From contig NZ_CP011144.1 of assembly GCF_000972865.1 (NCBI RefSeq), positions 1,240,001-1,304,000 of the forward strand: a stretch of DNA of 64,000 nucleotides, written 5' to 3'. Made by a program: the position numbers and the translations under genes. Below are positions 12,879-22,081 of this stretch, in pieces. The notes under the pieces are model-generated. The model worked only from the letters and a program-made list of their open reading frames with translations, did no database searches and had not been told where the DNA came from. Position 1 is the first letter of the stretch, and each line of letters opens with the position of its first letter. This stretch comes from Pseudoxanthomonas suwonensis (GTDB taxonomy: Bacteria > Pseudomonadota > Gammaproteobacteria > Xanthomonadales > Xanthomonadaceae).

Positions 12879-13403
12879 ATGTGGATCCGCGAGGAAGGCC
12901 CGGACGATATCGACCCGATCCACGACCTCGTGCGCAAGGCCTTCGCTGGCTTCCCGGGCGAGGGCAAGCTGGAAGGCCGCACCGTCGACACCCTGCGCGC
13001 CGACCATGCGCTGGCCGTCTCGCTGGTGGCCGACATCGACGGCCGGATCGCCGGCCACGTCGCGTTCTCGCCGGCGCGGCCCTCGCGCGACGGCGACCGC
13101 TGGTACGTGCTCGGCCCGGTCGCGGTGGACCCGGCCGACCAGGGCCACGGCGTCGGCGCCGCCCTGATCCGGACCGGATTGCGCGTCCTCCAGGAGCGCG
13201 AGGCCAACGGTTGCGTGGTGCTGGGCGACCCCGGCTACTACGGCCGCTTCGGCTTCCGTCCCGATCCACTGCTGACCCTGCCCGGCGCCCCGGAAGGCGC
13301 GTTCCAGGCGTTGCGCTTCACCGATGCCGGTTCGGCCGGCGAGGTGGTGCTGCATCCGGCCTTCGGCCACCACGAGGACGACTGGGTGCCCGAGCCGCAC
13401 TGA
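12879..13403 (+). CDS. GNAT family N-acetyltransferase (YhbS-like)
   Basis: Predicted acetyl-CoA-dependent acetyltransferase of unknown substrate. The 174-residue protein opens MWIREEGPDDIDPIHDLVRKAF, has the central strand VLGPVAVDPADQGHGVGAALI with the acetyl-CoA pyrophosphate loop (Q-G-H-G-V-G) and ends with the YYGRFGFRPDP region common in YhbS-type members. It stands alone between two family B REP-like palindromes, so context does not help to name a substrate. Confidence 0.85.
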   Translation: MWIREEGPDDIDPIHDLVRKAFAGFPGEGKLEGRTVDTLRADHALAVSLVADIDGRIAGHVAFSPARPSRDGDRWYVLGPVAVDPADQGHGVGAALIRTGLRVLQEREANGCVVLGDPGYYGRFGFRPDPLLTLPGAPEGAFQALRFTDAGSAGEVVLHPAFGHHEDDWVPEPH

Positions 13404-13470
13404 CGGCCTTCGTGGCACCGAGTGCCGGCATGCTGCACCACCCGCCTCGCTGTCCCTGAAGCTCCTGCCC

Positions 13471-13570
13471 CGTCGTCCCGGCGCACGCCGGGACCCAGCG
13501 TCTTTCGCCTGTAGTCCTGCATCGTCGCGAAACTGGAGTCACTGGGTCCCGGCGTGCGCCGGGACGACGG
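13471..13570. repeat. REP-like palindrome, family B variant
   Basis: Arms CGTCGTCCCGGCGCACGCCG and CGGCGTGCGCCGGGACGACG enclose a core with CCCAG/CTGGG. It has the same layout as the copies at 5668 and 12675, with a different arm sequence that keeps complementarity, which suggests compensatory change. Confidence 0.8.
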
Positions 13571-13658
13571 CATTGAACGCGCACACCACTGCGCGCGTCC
13601 CCGGCCGGCCGCACCGGCAGGCTAGAATCGCCGTCCCCTTTCCTCGGGTTTATCCGCA

Positions 13659-14948
13659 ATGTCCAAAGTCCTGGTGATCGGATCCGGTGGCCGCGAGCAC
13701 GCGCTGGCGTGGAAGCTGGCGCAGTCCCCGCGCGTGTCGGAGGTGATCGTCGCCCCGGGCAACGCCGGTACCGCGACCGAGGCCGGCTGCCGCAACGCGC
13801 CGGTCAAGGCCACCGACATCGACGGCCTGCTGGAACTGGCGCAACGCGAGGGCGTGGCGCTGACCGTGGTCGGCCCCGAGGTGCCGCTGGTGGCCGGCGT
13901 GGTCGACCGCTTCCGCGCCGCCGGCCTGCGCATCTTCGGTCCCACCGCCGCCGCCGCGCAGCTGGAGGGCAGCAAGGCCTACGCCAAGGACTTCCTCGCC
14001 CGGCACGGCATCCCGACTGCGTTCCACGCGGTGCACACCGAGGTGGACGCCGCACTGGCGTATATCCGGGAGAAGGGCGCGCCGATCGTGGTCAAGGCCG
14101 ACGGCCTGGCCGCCGGCAAGGGCGTGATCGTGGCGATGACGCTGGAGGAAGCCGAGGCCGCGGTGCGCGACATGCTCTCCGGCAATGCCTTCGGCGACGC
14201 CGGCGCGCGGGTGGTGGTCGAGGAATTCCTCGAGGGCGAGGAAGCCAGCTTCATCTCCATGGTCGACGGCCGCACCGCGCTGCCGATGGCCACCAGCCAG
14301 GACCACAAGCGCGTGGGCGACGGCGACACCGGCCCCAACACCGGTGGCATGGGCGCGTATTCGCCGGCCCCGGTGGTCACGCCGGACGTGCATGCGCGGG
14401 TGATGCGCGAAGTGGTGGAGCCGACCGTGGCCGGCATGGCCGCCGACGGCGTGCCGTTCACCGGCTTCCTTTACGCGGGGCTGATGATCGACGCGTCCGG
14501 CGCGCCGAAGGTGATCGAGTTCAACGTGCGCTTCGGCGACCCGGAGACCCAGCCGGTGATGCTGCGCCTGCGCTCGGACCTGGTCGAGCTGGTCGAGGCG
14601 GCGATCGACGGCCGGCTCGACCAGGTACAGGCGCAGTGGGACCCGCGCCCGTCGCTGGGCGTGGTGATGGCCGCGCGCCCGTATCCGGACACGCCTGTCA
14701 CCGGCGACGTCATCGCCGGCCTGGACGCGGTGCCAGCCGGCGCCAAGGTGTTCCATGCCGGCACCGCGCTGGACGCGGACGGCAACGTGGTCAGCGCCGG
14801 CGGCCGCGTGCTGTGCGTGGCCGCGCTGGGCGACAGCGTGTCCGACGCGCAGCGCCATGCTTACGCCGGTGTCGACGCGATCCACTGGGCCAACGAGTTC
14901 CACCGCCGCGACATCGGCTGGCGCGCGATCGAGCGCGAGCGCGGCTGA
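13659..14948 (+). CDS. purD: Phosphoribosylamine-glycine ligase (GARS)
   Basis: Second step of purine synthesis: ATP-dependent joining of glycine to phosphoribosylamine. The 429-residue ATP-grasp enzyme begins MSKVLVIGSGGREHALAWKL, has VVKADGLAAGKGVIVA in the ATP-grasp lid, DHKRVGDGDTGPNTGGMGAYSP-type sequence in the active site and EFNVRFGDPETQ near the metal site. Monofunctional, as usual in proteobacteria. Confidence 0.99.
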   Translation: MSKVLVIGSGGREHALAWKLAQSPRVSEVIVAPGNAGTATEAGCRNAPVKATDIDGLLELAQREGVALTVVGPEVPLVAGVVDRFRAAGLRIFGPTAAAAQLEGSKAYAKDFLARHGIPTAFHAVHTEVDAALAYIREKGAPIVVKADGLAAGKGVIVAMTLEEAEAAVRDMLSGNAFGDAGARVVVEEFLEGEEASFISMVDGRTALPMATSQDHKRVGDGDTGPNTGGMGAYSPAPVVTPDVHARVMREVVEPTVAGMAADGVPFTGFLYAGLMIDASGAPKVIEFNVRFGDPETQPVMLRLRSDLVELVEAAIDGRLDQVQAQWDPRPSLGVVMAARPYPDTPVTGDVIAGLDAVPAGAKVFHAGTALDADGNVVSAGGRVLCVAALGDSVSDAQRHAYAGVDAIHWANEFHRRDIGWRAIERERG

Positions 14949-14981
14949 GCCGCAAGACACCGTAGGGCGCGGCCGCTGTCT

Positions 14982-15313
14982 TGTAGGAGCTGACTTCAGT
15001 CGGCGACACGAGCGTCGGGATCACGAGGACGTCGCCTGTGCCCACGGCGTCGGGTCGCCGGCTGAACCCGGCTCCTACATCAGCTGCAATGCCACCGCCC
15101 TTCTGTAGGAGCCGACTTCAGTCGGCGACACGGGCGTCGGGACCATGGGGGCGTCGCCTGGGCCCACGGCGTCGGTGTCGCCGGCTGAACCCGGCTCCTA
15201 CAACAGCAGCGGCGTCGGCCTTCTGTAGGAGCCGAGCTTGCTGGCGACACGGGCGTTGGAATCACGATGGCGTTCCCTGCCCGCGCCCTGCCACCGGCAA
15301 GCCAGCTCCTGCA
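14982..15313. repeat. Tandem array of three family A REP-like palindromes
   Basis: Copies at 14982-15079, 15104-15202 and 15224-15313 start about 121 bases apart. The first two open with the GACTTCAGTCGGCGACAC flavour and close with the GAACCCGGCTCCTACA flavour, the mirror image of the 8276 array. The third is diverged (GCTTGCTGGCGACACGGGCG and GGCAAGCCAGCTCCTGCA). The array fills the 374-bp gap between purD and the convergent amidohydrolase; no gene is seen there. Confidence 0.85.
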
Positions 15314-15322
15314 ACAGGAGTG

Positions 15323-16639
15323 TCAGCGACCTGCCGCCTCCACGCCACGGCCCTCCAGGTAGTCCAGCGCCACCTGCAGCATCGCCCGCGCACCGACCTC
15401 CAGCGCCGCCTCGTCCGGCGCGTAGTGCGGCGAATGGTTGATCGGCACGGCCGCCGGGTCCTTCGCGGCCGGCGTGGTGCCGACGAAGAAGTAGGCGCCG
15501 GGCACTTCGTTGGCGAACTGCGAGAAGTCCTCGGCCACCGTCACCAGCGGCATCTCCACCGCATGCTCCTCGCCGACCGCGGCGCGCAGCGACGGCCATA
15601 CCCGCCGCGCCAGCACCGGGTCGTTGACCGTGGCCGGCGCGTTGCTGGCCACCTGCAGTTCGGCAGTGCCGCCGGCCGCGTGCGCGTAGTCCCGCGCGAT
15701 GCGGTCGAAGCGCGCGATCACGTCCTCGCGCACCGCCGGGTCGAAGGTGCGCAGCGTGCCGACCAGCTTCGCCTCGTCGGGGATGATGTTGAAGCGCACG
15801 CCGCTGTTGAACTGGCCGGCGGTCAGCACCACCGGGGTGCTGGCGATGTTGACCTGGCGCGCGATCAGGCTCTGCGTGCCGAGCAGGATCTGCGCGCCGA
15901 TGGTGATCGGGTCCACCCCGTCCCACGGCCGCGAGCCGTGGGTCTGGCGGCCGCGCACGGTCAGGGTCCATTCGTCGGCGCTGGCCAGCAGCGGGCCGCT
16001 GCGGAAGCCGACCTGGCCCACCGGCAGGCCGGCCCACACGTGCAGGCCGAACACCGCCTCGGGCGTGAAGTCCTTCCACACGCCCTCGTCCAGCATCAGC
16101 CGGGCGCCGAACGGCGCACCCGGCTCGTCCGGCCCCTCCTCCGAAGGCTGGAACACGAACATCACCTCGCCCGGCAGCGAATCGCGGCGCGCGGCCAGCG
16201 CGCGCGCCACGCCCAGCAGGATCGCCATGTGCATGTCATGGCCGCACGCGTGCATCACCCCGACCGGCTGGCCGCGGTAGGTCGAGGTCGCGGTGGAGGC
16301 GAACGGCAGGCCGGTCTCTTCCGTCACCGGCAGCGCATCCATGTCCGCGCGCAACGCGATCCGCGGCCCGGGCAGCGCGCCCTTGAGCACCGCCGTCACG
16401 CCGGTACGGGCGATGCCGGTGCGCGGCTCCAGGCCCAGCGCGCGCAATTCGCGGGCGATCGCCTCCGCCGTGCGCACTTCATGTCCGCCCAGTTCCGGAT
16501 GGCGATGGAAATCACGGCGCCACTGCACCATCGCCTCGCGCTGCGCGGCGGCGGCATCGGCCGGCGCCGGCGCGGCGGCCAGCAGCGAGGACGGGAACAC
16601 GACCAGCAGCAGGCACAGCAGGCGCGGCGGCAACGGCAT
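15323..16639 (-). CDS. Secreted M20 family amidohydrolase
   Basis: Zinc-dependent amidohydrolase of the M20D group (hippurate/indole-3-acetyl-amino-acid/N-acyl-amino-acid hydrolases). The 438-residue product has an N-terminal signal-like segment (MPLPPRLLCLLLVVFPSSLLAAAP), metal-site motif HACGHDMHMA, catalytic PSEEGP and the dimer or lid domain with QFNSGVRFNIIPDEAKLVGT. A start further upstream would add unrelated sequence, so the ATG before the signal peptide was used. Exact substrate is not readable. It is transcribed divergently from the MgtC-like gene. Confidence 0.88.
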   Translation of the reverse strand: MPLPPRLLCLLLVVFPSSLLAAAPAPADAAAAQREAMVQWRRDFHRHPELGGHEVRTAEAIARELRALGLEPRTGIARTGVTAVLKGALPGPRIALRADMDALPVTEETGLPFASTATSTYRGQPVGVMHACGHDMHMAILLGVARALAARRDSLPGEVMFVFQPSEEGPDEPGAPFGARLMLDEGVWKDFTPEAVFGLHVWAGLPVGQVGFRSGPLLASADEWTLTVRGRQTHGSRPWDGVDPITIGAQILLGTQSLIARQVNIASTPVVLTAGQFNSGVRFNIIPDEAKLVGTLRTFDPAVREDVIARFDRIARDYAHAAGGTAELQVASNAPATVNDPVLARRVWPSLRAAVGEEHAVEMPLVTVAEDFSQFANEVPGAYFFVGTTPAAKDPAAVPINHSPHYAPDEAALEVGARAMLQVALDYLEGRGVEAAGR

Positions 16640-16753
16640 CGGGGAAATTTCCTGTCGGAGTGATCGATGGTAGCGCGACGCTGCCGGACGCCGGCCAATA
16701 CCGGCATCTGCTAGGCTGCGCCCGCTTCGCGGAAGAAGTCGCCCGCTCCTGGA

Positions 16754-17998
16754 GTGTGCTTGGACTGGAACGACACCCTCGCCGCGCTCACCGCCGCGCT
16801 GGGCATCGGCCTGCTGATCGGCGCGGTGCGCGAGCGCCAGCACGCCGACCGCATCGGCAAGGCCGGAGTGCGCACGCATGCGCTGCTCGCGCTGGCCGGC
16901 GCCATCGCCATGGGCCTGGGTACCGCCGCGCTGCTGGTGGTGCTGGCCGCGGTCGCGCTGCTGGCGCTGGCCAGCTACCGGGTCAGCCGCCAGCGCGATC
17001 CGGGCCTCACCGGCGAGGTGGCGATGCTGGTCACCGTGCTGCTCGGCGCGCTCACCCACCACTCGCCCGCGCTGGCCGCCGCGCTCGGCGTGGTGGTGGC
17101 GATCCTGCTATGGGCCAAGGGACCGCTGCGGCGGCTGAGCCGCGACCTGATCAGCGAACGCGAGATGCAGGACGGCCTGGTGCTGGCCGCCGCCGCGCTG
17201 GTGGTGCTGCCGCTGCTGCCCGACGAACCGGTCGATCCCTGGGGCGTGGTCCAGCCGGCGATGCTGTGGCGGATCGTGGTGCTGATCATGGCGGTGGGCA
17301 TGCTCGGCCACGTCGCCCGGCGCGCGGTCGGCGTGCGGCGCGGCCTGCCGGTGGCCGGCTTCTTCTCCGGCTTCGCCTCGTCCACCGCCGCGGTGGTCAG
17401 CTTCGGCCAGCTGTCGCGCGAACAGCCGGCGCTGCAGGCGGCCGCGACCGCCGCCGCGCTGCTGGCCAACCTGGCCTCGCTGTTGCTGCTGGTGGCGGTG
17501 ATCGGCACGGTATCGCCCGCACTGGTCTGGGCCTCGGCCTGGCCGATGGCCGCTGCCGGCGCGGCGCTGCTGACAGCGGCCGCCACCGGCCTGCTGCGTC
17601 GCGACGCAACCGGCAACCTGCCGGCGGATCCGAAGGCGCGCGCCTTCCACCTCAGCCACGCGCTGCTGATCGCGCTGCTGATCGCACTGGTGATGCTGCT
17701 GGCCGAAGCGCTGCGCCACCTTTTCGGCGAGGCCGGGGCGATGGTCGGCGCGGCGGTCGCCGCGCTGGCCGAACTGCAGGCCGCCGGCGCCACCATCGCG
17801 CGCCTGGCCGCCACCGGCGGCATCACCCCGGCCGAGGCGCGCTGGGGCCTGGTCGCCCTGCTGGCCTCGACCACGCTGGCCAAGACCCTGCTCGCCTTCA
17901 GCAGCGGCGGCGCCGGCTATGGCCTGCGCGTCGGTGCCGGGCTGGTGTCGATGACCGCGGCCGCGGCGCTGGCAACCTGGTTCACCGCCGTCCGGTAG
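16754..17998 (+). CDS. MgtC/SapB and DUF4010 family membrane protein
   Basis: Polytopic inner-membrane protein of unknown transport or regulatory role. The 414-residue sequence has an N-terminal MgtC-like segment (ALGIGLLIGAVRERQ, RTHALLALAGAIA) and a C-terminal DUF4010 region (GFFSGFASSTAAVVSFGQL, GAAVAALAELQAAGATIARL), with roughly a dozen hydrophobic helices. The start is a GTG at 16754 close to a GGAG; a slightly later start is possible. Related proteins are linked to Mg2+ or stress adaptation, but no such role can be shown here. Confidence 0.82.
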   Translation: MCLDWNDTLAALTAALGIGLLIGAVRERQHADRIGKAGVRTHALLALAGAIAMGLGTAALLVVLAAVALLALASYRVSRQRDPGLTGEVAMLVTVLLGALTHHSPALAAALGVVVAILLWAKGPLRRLSRDLISEREMQDGLVLAAAALVVLPLLPDEPVDPWGVVQPAMLWRIVVLIMAVGMLGHVARRAVGVRRGLPVAGFFSGFASSTAAVVSFGQLSREQPALQAAATAAALLANLASLLLLVAVIGTVSPALVWASAWPMAAAGAALLTAAATGLLRRDATGNLPADPKARAFHLSHALLIALLIALVMLLAEALRHLFGEAGAMVGAAVAALAELQAAGATIARLAATGGITPAEARWGLVALLASTTLAKTLLAFSSGGAGYGLRVGAGLVSMTAAAALATWFTAVR

Positions 17999-18113
17999 GC
18001 GTGGCGGACGCGCCTCCCGTAGCCGGCATCGTGGCACAGCACCACATGCCATCGGCCGGCCGGCGCGTTTCCGTATCGGTGACCCGCGCTGCGCCGGCGG
18101 AGCCACCACAGGA

Positions 18114-18974
18114 TCAGACGTTGGCCTGCTCCGGCGGCAGGTCGGTGGCCAGCGGCGCGGCGCCGTGGCGGTCACCGCCGGTTTCCTGGCATCGCGCATC
18201 GAGCGTGTAGGCGGTCATCGACAACGAACCGTAGGCGTAGCCGTCCACCAGCACATCGGCCGGGCGCCCGGATGCGGCGGCCAGCCCGGCGATGTACAGC
18301 AGCGGCAGGAAGTGGTCCGGTGTGGGCACCGCCAGGTGGTAGTCCGGATGCGAAACCAGCGAGGGGATGTCGTGCGGCCGCTCGCGCATCAGTTCGCGCG
18401 CGCGCTCGTCGAACCGGCGCGACCAGTCGAACGCACCGTCGGGCTGGTGCCAGTCGATCGCGCGCAGGTTGTGGACCACGTTGCCGCTGCCGACGACCAG
18501 CACGCCGCGCTCGCGCAGCGCCGCCAGCTTCGCGCCCAGCGCCAGGTGCCATTCCGGCGGCTTGCGCGCGTCGATCGACAGCTGCACCACCGGGATGTCC
18601 GCGTCGGGAAAGGCGTGCACCAGCACCGACCAGGTGCCGTGGTCGATGCCCCAACCGTCGATGTCCGCGCCCACGCTGTCCGGCTTGACCGCATCGGCAA
18701 CTTCCTCGACCAGCGCCGGCAACCCCGGTGCCGGGTACTGGATGTCGAACAGCGCCTGCGGGAAGCCGTAGAAGTCGTGGATCGTACGCGGCCGCGCCAT
18801 CGCGGTGACCGCGGTGGCGTTGACGTACCAGTGCGCGGACACGGCCAGGATCGCGCGCGGCCGCGGCACCGCGGCGCCGAAGGCGCGCCAGGCCCCGGTG
18901 TAGCGGTTGCGCTCCAGTGCGTTCATCGGACTGCCGTGGCCGAGGAAGGCGGCAGGCATGAGCGGCGTGGTCAT
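18114..18974 (-). CDS. 4,5-DOPA-extradiol-dioxygenase family protein (YgiD-like)
   Basis: Predicted ring-opening LigB-type dioxygenase with a single non-haem metal. The 286-residue protein starts [20 protein letters not shown] with the first metal His, followed by VSAHWYV (second His), [10 protein letters not shown] and [12 protein letters not shown], all hallmarks of the DODA/YgiD group. In E. coli the homologue opens L-DOPA; the natural substrate here is unknown. The C-terminal tail after SLSMTAYTL is about 30 residues longer than typical. Single gene, convergent with the preceding membrane-protein gene. Confidence 0.88.
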   Translation of the reverse strand: MTTPLMPAAFLGHGSPMNALERNRYTGAWRAFGAAVPRPRAILAVSAHWYVNATAVTAMARPRTIHDFYGFPQALFDIQYPAPGLPALVEEVADAVKPDSVGADIDGWGIDHGTWSVLVHAFPDADIPVVQLSIDARKPPEWHLALGAKLAALRERGVLVVGSGNVVHNLRAIDWHQPDGAFDWSRRFDERARELMRERPHDIPSLVSHPDYHLAVPTPDHFLPLLYIAGLAAASGRPADVLVDGYAYGSLSMTAYTLDARCQETGGDRHGAAPLATDLPPEQANV

Positions 18975-18997
18975 CTCATCTCTCCAGCATGTGCCGT

Positions 18998-19085
18998 TGC
19001 AGGAGCGGCATCAGCCGCGAACGCTGTGGCCTGCGAAGGGTTCTGGCAACCGGCCGTGGCGGCTGCGGCTGGTGCCGCTCCTGCA
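18998..19085. repeat. REP-like palindrome, family A relative
   Basis: Arms TGCAGGAGCGGCATCAGCCGC and GCGGCTGGTGCCGCTCCTGCA-type sequence flank about 45 bases in the dodA-MFS intergenic gap. Same layout as family A but a different core. Confidence 0.65.
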
Positions 19086-19213
19086 CGGCGGCAAGGTATA
19101 TGGGCAACGGTGGACAGCCTATGCCAATCCGGGCGTGGGCGCGCCGCGGGCGGGTGGAACGCAACGTTGCCATACCCATCTGCTAGGCTCCGCGCAGTCC
19201 CGCGGAGGCCCGC

Positions 19214-21142
19214 ATGTCCGGCTACAGCCAGTTCTCGCTGCTGACCCAGCGCCGCTTCCTGCCCTACTTCATCGTCCAGGCCCTGGGCGCCTTCAACGAC
19301 AACGTCTACCGCCAGGCGATCATCGGCCTGCTGGGGGCGATGGTGCTGGCCGGCACCCTGTCGTCCGAGACCCGTGCGCTCTACACCCAGCTGGCGCCGG
19401 CGATCTTCATCGTGCCCTACTTCCTGTTCTCGGCCACCGCCGGCCAGATCGCCGAGCGGCTGGAGAAGCAGAAGCTGATCGTGATCACCACCGCCATGGA
19501 GATCGCGATCATGTCGCTGGCGGCGGTCGGCTTCCTGCTGCAGAACATGCCGCTGCTGCTGGTGGCGCTGTTCTGCACCGGCCTGCAGTCCACGCTGTTC
19601 GGGCCGGTGAAGTACTCGATCCTGCCCTCGGTGCTGGCGCCGGAGGAACTGACCGGCGGCAACGGCCTGGTCGAGATGGGCACCTCGATGTCGATCCTGG
19701 TCGGCATGATCTTCGGCGGATCGATCTTCCTGCTCGCCGGCGCCGCCGGGCCATACGTGGCGGCCGTGTCGATCATCCTGCTGGCGGTCGCCGGCAACAT
19801 TGTCGCCCGGCGCATCCCGCGGGTGGACGCCGGCGAACCCGGGCTGGAGGTCAGCTGGAACATCGCGCGCCAGTCGTGGCGCATCTGGAAGCTGACCCGC
19901 CGCCAGCTGGCGGTGCGCAACGCGGTGCTGGGCGTGTCCTGGTTCTGGTTCATCGGCACCGCGCTGACCGCGCAGTTGCCGGTCTACGCCGAGACCAACC
20001 TGGGCGGCACGCAGGCGCTGTACGTCCTGGGCCTGGCGCTGTTCTCGATCGGCGTGGGCACCGGTTCGCTGCTGTGCGAGAAGCTCTCCGGCCGCATCGT
20101 CGAGATCGGCCTGGTGCCGCTGGGCGCGTTCGGCGTCAGCGCGTTCCTGTTCGACCTGTACTTCGCCCGCCCGGGACAGGCGCTGGCGACGGGCATGAGC
20201 GTGGCCGAATTCGTGCGTGCGCCGGGCAGCGCGCGGATCATGCTCGACCTGACCGGCATCGGCCTGTTCACCGGCTTCTTCGTGGTGCCGCTGTTCGCGC
20301 TGATCCAGAGCCGCACGCCCAAGCGGGAAATGGCGCGCGTGATCGCCGGCATGAACATCCAGAACGCGCTGTTCATCGTGATGGCCGCGCTGATCGGGAT
20401 CGCCGTGCAGCGGCTGCTGGGCTGGACCATCCCGCAGGTGTTCCTGGCCCTGGCGATCGCCAACACCCTGGTCGCGATCTGGATCTTCACGATCGTGCCC
20501 GAGTTCCTGATGCGCTTCCTCAGCTGGCTGCTGGTGCGCACCCTGTACCGGCTGCAGCTGCACGGCATCGAGAAGCACGTGCCCGACGAGGGCGCCGCGC
20601 TGATCGTGTGCAACCACGTCAGCTACATGGACGCGCTGATCCTGGCCGCGACCATCCCGCGGCCGGTGCGCTTCGTCATGTACTACCGGATCTTCAACGT
20701 GCCGGTGATGCGCTGGATCTTCCGCACCGCCAAGGCGATCCCGATCGCCGGCGCACGCGAGGACCCGGCACTGATGCAGCGCGCCTTCGACCAGATCGAT
20801 ACCGCGCTGGTCGAGGGCGAACTGGTCTGCATTTTCCCGGAAGGAGCGCTGACCAGGGACGGGGAGATCGCCCCGTTCAAGTCGGGCGTGGAGAAGATCC
20901 TCGAGCGCGCCGCGGCGGCCGGACGGCCGGTGCCGGTGGTGCCGATGGCACTGCGCGGCATGTGGAGCAGCATGTGGAGCCGGCGCAGCGAACGCGCCGA
21001 AAGCGGGCGGCTTGGCCGGATGCGGGTGCCGCGCCGGTTCCGCGCGCACGTGGAGGTCGTGGCGGCGGCCCCGGTGGAAGGCCAACCCTCTGCGGAGGAA
21101 CTGGAGGCGATGGTGCGCCGGTTGCGCGGCGACGCCGCGTAG
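19214..21142 (+). CDS. MFS transporter fused to a PlsC-type acyltransferase
   Basis: The 642-residue protein has an MFS domain (about residues 1-430, twelve hydrophobic helices, ALGAFNDNVYRQA near the start, as in LplT lysophospholipid flippases) and a C-terminal glycerolphosphate acyltransferase domain with the NHVSYMDA (HX4D) and FPEGALTRDGE motifs. By analogy to LplT-Aas it should flip lysophospholipids inward and re-acylate them. Many related three-part proteins also carry an AMP-binding acyl-ACP synthetase; here the sequence stops after PlsC, so acyl donor supply must come from elsewhere. The first ATG follows a GGAGG-like site. Confidence 0.88.
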   Translation: MSGYSQFSLLTQRRFLPYFIVQALGAFNDNVYRQAIIGLLGAMVLAGTLSSETRALYTQLAPAIFIVPYFLFSATAGQIAERLEKQKLIVITTAMEIAIMSLAAVGFLLQNMPLLLVALFCTGLQSTLFGPVKYSILPSVLAPEELTGGNGLVEMGTSMSILVGMIFGGSIFLLAGAAGPYVAAVSIILLAVAGNIVARRIPRVDAGEPGLEVSWNIARQSWRIWKLTRRQLAVRNAVLGVSWFWFIGTALTAQLPVYAETNLGGTQALYVLGLALFSIGVGTGSLLCEKLSGRIVEIGLVPLGAFGVSAFLFDLYFARPGQALATGMSVAEFVRAPGSARIMLDLTGIGLFTGFFVVPLFALIQSRTPKREMARVIAGMNIQNALFIVMAALIGIAVQRLLGWTIPQVFLALAIANTLVAIWIFTIVPEFLMRFLSWLLVRTLYRLQLHGIEKHVPDEGAALIVCNHVSYMDALILAATIPRPVRFVMYYRIFNVPVMRWIFRTAKAIPIAGAREDPALMQRAFDQIDTALVEGELVCIFPEGALTRDGEIAPFKSGVEKILERAAAAGRPVPVVPMALRGMWSSMWSRRSERAESGRLGRMRVPRRFRAHVEVVAAAPVEGQPSAEELEAMVRRLRGDAA

Positions 21143-21320
21143 CTCACGCGGCTTTGCCGGCAACGGCCGGTCGGTTAGTCTTGCGGCGAGCGCGCGGGGG
21201 AAGCGCCGGCCGCGCCGGCACCGCCACTCTGATGTCCCCCGCGTTTCGCGCCCGGCCACGGGCGATGACGGCCACGCTGTAACGCACGATCCATCACCCG
21301 AACCGCCAGGAGGCAGTGCA

Positions 21321-21662
21321 ATGAGCTACGTCCCGCCCCCCACCCCGACCGCCGCGCCGGTGAACGAGCCGGTCCCCAACTACCTGGCCTGGGCGATCAT
21401 CTCGACCGTGCTGGCCACCTGCCTGTGCTGCCCGCTGGGCCTGGTCGGCATCGTCGCGATCGTGTTCTCCAGCAAGGTCAACGGCCTGCTCCGCCAGGGC
21501 GACATCGACGGTGCGCGCCGCGCCTCGGCCAATGCCAAGACCTGGTGCTGGGTCGCCACCGCGCTGGCGATCATCGGCCTGCTGATGAACATCTACTTCG
21601 TCTCGACCGGCGGCCTGAGCGAGTACCAGCAGATGATCGAGCAGATGCAGGCCCTGCAGTAA
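21321..21662 (+). CDS. CD225/dispanin family membrane protein
   Basis: Small two-helix membrane protein of unknown role. The 113-residue product has a Pro-rich N-terminus, a first hydrophobic segment NYLAWAIISTVLATCLCCPL ending in paired cysteines, the signature GLVGIVAIVFSSKVNGLLRQ, a cytosolic loop DIDGARRASANAKTW and a second helix. This layout is that of CD225 (IFITM-like) proteins. A strong AGGAGG lies seven bases before the ATG. It is followed 5 bp later by a DUF2752 gene, a recurring bacterial pairing. Confidence 0.88.
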   Translation: MSYVPPPTPTAAPVNEPVPNYLAWAIISTVLATCLCCPLGLVGIVAIVFSSKVNGLLRQGDIDGARRASANAKTWCWVATALAIIGLLMNIYFVSTGGLSEYQQMIEQMQALQ

Positions 21663-21667
21663 CGGCT

Positions 21668-22081
21668 ATGGCAGCCTCGCGCGCGCTCCGGATCGCTGGA
21701 GTGGCGTCGGCCGCGGTCGCGGCCGGCGCCGGCGTGTGGCTGCTGCGCACCTACGATCCGAACGCGGCGGGAAGTCTCTTCCCGCCGTGCATGTTCCACG
21801 CCTTCACCGGGCTGTACTGCATCGGCTGCGGCCTGACCCGAGCCCTGCACGCGCTGGTGCATGGCGACCTGGCCGGCGCTTTCGGGATGAATCCGCTGGG
21901 GATACTGGCGCTGCCGCTGATGGCGCTGATGGTGGCCTGGAGCCAGGGCTGGCAGCCGCGCGCGTTGCGACCGCTGATGGCGGTGGCGATGGAGCCTAAG
22001 GTGTGGTTGTGGGTGTTGCCGTCTTACTGGATCGCCCGCAACCTGCCGTGGTTCCCCTTCACGCTGCTCGCGCCCGGCTGA
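21668..22081 (+). CDS. DUF2752 domain membrane protein
   Basis: Function unknown. The 137-residue product has the DUF2752 signature CMFHAFTGLYCIGCGLTRAL followed by ALVHGDLAGAFGMNPLGILA and three predicted membrane helices. It sits 5 bp after the CD225 gene and is surely cotranscribed. Its last 17 codons (encoding WIARNLPWFPFTLLAPG) are repeated twice more downstream in the non-coding gap, which suggests former tandem gene copies. Confidence 0.85.
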   Translation: MAASRALRIAGVASAAVAAGAGVWLLRTYDPNAAGSLFPPCMFHAFTGLYCIGCGLTRALHALVHGDLAGAFGMNPLGILALPLMALMVAWSQGWQPRALRPLMAVAMEPKVWLWVLPSYWIARNLPWFPFTLLAPG

